A stretch of 34,311 nt of DNA from an uncultured Lentisphaerota bacterium (GTDB lineage: Bacteria; Verrucomicrobiota; Lentisphaeria; Oligosphaerales; CAITYL01). Within the stretch, counting starts at the first letter, position 1. Every line of letters begins with the position of its first letter. A model generated the notes under the pieces. That model saw nothing but the letters and a program-made list of their open reading frames with translations, was not told the origin of the DNA and did no database searches. Shown one piece after another: positions 31,650 to 34,311 of this stretch. Location of the stretch: NCBI GenBank assembly GCA_903894975.1, contig CAITSE010000217.1, positions 1 to 34,311 of the forward strand, written 5' to 3'. Position numbers and translations under genes: made by a program.

Positions 31650-32828
31650 ATGAGAGAGGCGATGAGCGCGCAACCGAGCAAAAAGGCGCCGGTCGGCACC
31701 GGCGTCGTTAAGCCGCAAAGTCTGGCTTGGGGCCACCATATCCGCGAGCAGCTTCTGGAACGGATCCTGCAGTTGCCGGTCGGGACGCGCCTGCCCACGG
31801 AAGTCGAGCTGGCCAGGGAGTTCGGCGTATCGCGCCTGACCGCCTACAAGGTCATGGCCGAATTGCAGCATGACGGCCTGGTGCGCCGGCAGAAGGGACG
31901 GGGCACCTTTGTCAGCCGCCGCGAGGTGGAAATTGTTTCCGGCCGGGTCGTGGCCAGGCGCGACCAAGTGATTTTCGCCTATCCGCAGTGGTTTTCCTAC
32001 GACATTTGGGCCAAGGTCGACTGCGCAGCGCAACTGGCTTTGCACCGGAAGCTGAATCTGGTGGATTTCAAAATCACATCGGAAACCGATTTTTCCTCGC
32101 TGGCGCGTTTGGTCAAGGAAAAGACCGCCGCGGAAGGTGTCATCCTGATCCCGCCCGGCGGCCAGTTGGGGCGCAAGGAGGTGGAGGTGTTCGGCCGGTT
32201 CGGCATTCCCGTCGTCATCCTGGTCTTCTCCGAATACGCCGCGCCACAGCCCAATGTGTTCTGTGTGGCCAAGGATCATTTCAAGGCCGGTTACCTGATG
32301 GCGCAGTACCTGACGGAGAATGGGCACCAACACCTCGGATACATCGCCAATGAACCGCCTCAGGATGACAAGGTCCGGATGATGGAGGGACTGAAGCAGG
32401 GGTTGTACGAGCACAACCTGCGCCTGAAAAACCTGCGCCGGATTGGGGACGAGGTCGGGGCCGGCGGAAATTCCATGGCAGCAGGTTATCACTACACTAG
32501 GGAAATGCTGGCCGGTGGCCAGCGGCCGACAGCCTTGATTTATGACTCCATGCCCGGTTGTATGGCGGGTCTGCGGGCCCTGTATGAAGCCGGCCTGTCC
32601 GTGCCCGGCGACATGAGCGTGATCGTCAACGACGACGATGCCGGGCGCGAGGAGTTCCTCTACCCGCCCATCACCACCGTGCGCATCGACCGCATGGAAA
32701 TGCTGCGCACGGCGATGGACATCATCACGGACGAAGAGGCTCGGAGCGCCGGCAAGACCGTGACCGTGGATGTCTGCCTGGACGAGCGCGCCAGCGTCGG
32801 CCCGCCCCCGGCCGCACCGCAGCTCTGA
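31650..32828 (+). CDS. GntR-type DNA-binding regulator with LacI-type sugar-sensing domain
   Basis: A 392-residue transcription factor. Residues about 25-95 form the GntR winged helix (IREQLLERILQLPVGTRLPT and the recognition part VSRLTAYKVMAELQHDG, ending in GRGTFV). Residues about 105-385 match the periplasmic-binding-protein-like sensor of LacI regulators (EGVILIPPGG, ENGHQHLGYIAN, MSVIVNDDD, PITTVRIDR). Such hybrids resemble AraR-type sugar regulators. ATG 31650 and ATG 31662 are both possible; GAGAG just before the second is rather close to it. It follows the GH94-like gene by 16 bases and probably controls this operon or nearby carbohydrate genes. Confidence 0.87.
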   Translation: MREAMSAQPSKKAPVGTGVVKPQSLAWGHHIREQLLERILQLPVGTRLPTEVELAREFGVSRLTAYKVMAELQHDGLVRRQKGRGTFVSRREVEIVSGRVVARRDQVIFAYPQWFSYDIWAKVDCAAQLALHRKLNLVDFKITSETDFSSLARLVKEKTAAEGVILIPPGGQLGRKEVEVFGRFGIPVVILVFSEYAAPQPNVFCVAKDHFKAGYLMAQYLTENGHQHLGYIANEPPQDDKVRMMEGLKQGLYEHNLRLKNLRRIGDEVGAGGNSMAAGYHYTREMLAGGQRPTALIYDSMPGCMAGLRALYEAGLSVPGDMSVIVNDDDAGREEFLYPPITTVRIDRMEMLRTAMDIITDEEARSAGKTVTVDVCLDERASVGPPPAAPQL

Positions 32829-32832
32829 AGAA

Positions 32833-32992
32833 GGTCTGTGGCTTGTGTGCCTGTGGTCTGTGGGGGAAAAACGACCGAGCTGCGCCGCCCCGTGGTTCCG
32901 GGCGTGGTGGCAAGATCTGTCAGATCCGTCAGATTGGTCCGATCTGCCCGCCCTTCCCACCCCACAGGCCCACGGGCCACGGGCCACAGGCC
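32833..32992. repeat. Word-repeat intergenic segment
   Basis: CTGTGG/TTGTGTG words (32833-32862) are answered by the complementary words CCCACAGG, CCCACGGGCCACGGGCCACAG (32961-32990, given as short units). Between them CAGATC/CAGATT/CTGTCAG words repeat around 32914-32945. It fills the gap between the regulator and prfA stop codons, and no classic terminator with a T run is visible. Confidence 0.6.
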
Positions 32993-32993
32993 G

Positions 32994-34082
32994 TTATTCC
33001 GGTGCGACGGCCTGGAGGCGGCGGTCAATGTCGCGGCCCAGGATTTCCTCGACGAACTCGTGGAAGCGCTCGCCATTCATGACTTGTGGCAGGTCGTGGC
33101 GGGTGAGTTCGAAGCGGTGGTCGGTGACGCGGTTCTGGGGGAAATTGTAGGTGCGGATGCGTTCGTTGCGTTCGCCGGTGCCGACCTGTTGGCGGCGCTC
33201 GGCGGCGTACTTGGCGGCTTCTTCTTCCTGTTTTTTCCGGAACAAGCGTGAACGAAGCAGGCGCATGGCGATGTCACGGTTTTTGTGCTGGGAGCGTTCC
33301 TGCTGGGAGAAGACGGCGAGCCCGGTGGGCAGATGGGTGACGCGCACGGCGGAATCGGTCTTGTTGACATGCTGGCCGCCGGCGCCGGAGGCGCGGCAGG
33401 ATTCGAAGCGCAGGTCGCCGGGCGCGATCTCCAGGTCCACTTCCGCGGCCTCGGGCAGCACGGCCACGGTTACAGTGGAGGTGTGGATGCGGCCGGCGGA
33501 TTCGGTGGTGGGGACACGCTGGACACGGTGGACGCCGCTTTCATAGCCCAGGTAGCGGAACACCTCGGTGCCGCGCAGGGAAAGGACGGCCTCGCGGATG
33601 CCGCCGACGCCGTTGCTGGAAAGCTCCAGCAGTTCGGCCGTCCAGCCGCGTTGTTCGGCGTAGCGCTGGTAGAGGCGGAGGAGTTCGCCGGCGAACAGGC
33701 CGGCTTCGTCGCCGCCGGCGGCGGGGCGGATTTCGAGGATGACATCGCGGCCTTCTTCCGGGCGGGGGGGGAGGAGGGTGACCTTGACCTCCCGTTCGAG
33801 CCGGGGGAGGCGATCCTCGGCGTCGGTCAGGTCACGGCGGGCGAGTTCGAGCAGTTCCGGATCCGCTTCGGCGGCGAGCATGGCGCGGGCCTCGTCGGCC
33901 TGGCGCCGGAGGGCGGCGAGCTCGCGGGTCAGGGCCAGGAAGACTTCGAGCCGCTGGCGTTCGCGGTTCAGTTCCTGGAAGCGGCGCTGGGCCTGGCCCG
34001 CCTTGAAGTCAAAAGCCGCCAGCGCGTGCTCCAGTTCGCGGAGCCGCGCCGCGGCCTTGTCCATGTGCGCCTGATAATCCAT
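32994..34082 (-). CDS. prfA: Peptide chain release factor 1
   Basis: A 362-residue class I release factor that ends translation at UAA and UAG. I start it at ATG 34082 (MDYQAHMDKAAARLRELEH), which gives the length of typical RF1; the frame is open farther upstream, but that part does not look like protein. The catalytic Gly235-Gly236-Gln237 lies in GAGGQHVNKTDSAVR. The codon-reading loop is of RF1 type, Pro191-Thr192-Thr193 in RVQRVPTTES, the PxT motif. Its presence supports TAG as a true stop in this genome. Bases 34083-34311 upstream hold CGCAAAG-type repeat words and no other gene I can support. Confidence 0.95.
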   Translation of the reverse strand: MDYQAHMDKAAARLRELEHALAAFDFKAGQAQRRFQELNRERQRLEVFLALTRELAALRRQADEARAMLAAEADPELLELARRDLTDAEDRLPRLEREVKVTLLPPRPEEGRDVILEIRPAAGGDEAGLFAGELLRLYQRYAEQRGWTAELLELSSNGVGGIREAVLSLRGTEVFRYLGYESGVHRVQRVPTTESAGRIHTSTVTVAVLPEAAEVDLEIAPGDLRFESCRASGAGGQHVNKTDSAVRVTHLPTGLAVFSQQERSQHKNRDIAMRLLRSRLFRKKQEEEAAKYAAERRQQVGTGERNERIRTYNFPQNRVTDHRFELTRHDLPQVMNGERFHEFVEEILGRDIDRRLQAVAPE

Positions 34083-34311
34083 GCAGCAGCCTGCCATTCT
34101 CGCCAAGCTCGTATCGTATAGTAGTGCTGGTGATGCCGAAGTTCTGGTCAAAATTGTCTCTCGCAAAGGCGCAAAGATCGCCAAGAAAATCCGGGTATAA
34201 TATCGTTGCTGCGGTGCAGATTTTGAGGCGGGCGGTTTTGGCGCGGTCGAAAAGTTCTTGCCGGCGGCCTTTATTTCAAATTTTTTCGCGGTCATTGGCG
34301 TTCATTAGCGG

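Noticed and set aside
31314-34121. Open frames at 31314-32987 (minus) and 33285-34121 (plus)
   Set aside because: They are opposite the GH94-like/GntR genes and prfA respectively, all of which have clear motifs on the other strand.
34083-34295. N-terminal extension of RF1 to 34295
   Set aside because: It would add 71 residues not found in RF1 proteins and covers repeat-like intergenic DNA.

Overview
The window looks like a GC-rich chromosome segment from the PVC superphylum, most likely Verrucomicrobiota, Lentisphaerota or Kiritimatiellota. This rests on the gene mix, not on a marker phylogeny: an autotransporter-repeat PEP-CTERM protein, three prepilin-type FTLIELL proteins with a C-terminal DGH signature, an exosortase fused to an EpsI-like domain, many secreted or polysaccharide-acting enzymes, and a GntR/LacI hybrid regulator. 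No rRNA, tRNA, CRISPR array or transposase was seen.

Layout. (1) 0-5.5 kb, surface proteins: a PEP-CTERM autotransporter-repeat gene broken by one in-frame TAG, then two prepilin-like genes. (2) 5.8-20.8 kb, carbohydrate use: a secreted clan GH-A-like enzyme with C-terminal binding modules, a secreted Asp-box propeller protein sharing one module with it, an MDR dehydrogenase, deoC, a ribokinase, a GH9-like enzyme, a PL22 oligogalacturonate lyase, and on the minus strand a propeller-type hydrolase downstream of ribonuclease D. The PL22 enzyme points to pectin; the kinase and aldolase suggest downstream sugar handling. (3) 22.2-22.9 kb, a third prepilin gene, a paralog of the first, frameshifted at a C8 run. 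(4) 23.0-27.8 kb, minus strand: a compact sorting operon of a DUF4114 PEP-CTERM protein, a membrane-anchored TPR protein and the exosortase. (5) 28.0-32.8 kb, plus strand: a small membrane protein, a GT2 glycosyltransferase, a GH94-like barrel protein lacking the expected acid residue, and a GntR/LacI regulator, all tightly packed. (6) prfA (RF1) on the minus strand at the right edge.

The most unusual signals are non-coding or about gene integrity. Two prepilin paralogs share a 17-nt start region and carry, inside the coding sequence just before the class III signal, a terminator-like hairpin with a T run; its stem changes by a compensatory swap between the copies. Three exported-protein genes are broken in the reading given: a TAG, a C8 tract, and a G-rich tract that hides the true signal peptide of the DUF4114 protein in another frame. 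Intergenic DNA is rich in foldback elements: a 68-nt palindromic repeat in two opposed copies, a 182-bp element with covarying end hairpins, a 157-bp element in a hydrolase leader and a 79-nt inverted repeat in a prepilin leader. It also holds short stuttering word repeats, with a different word at each site.
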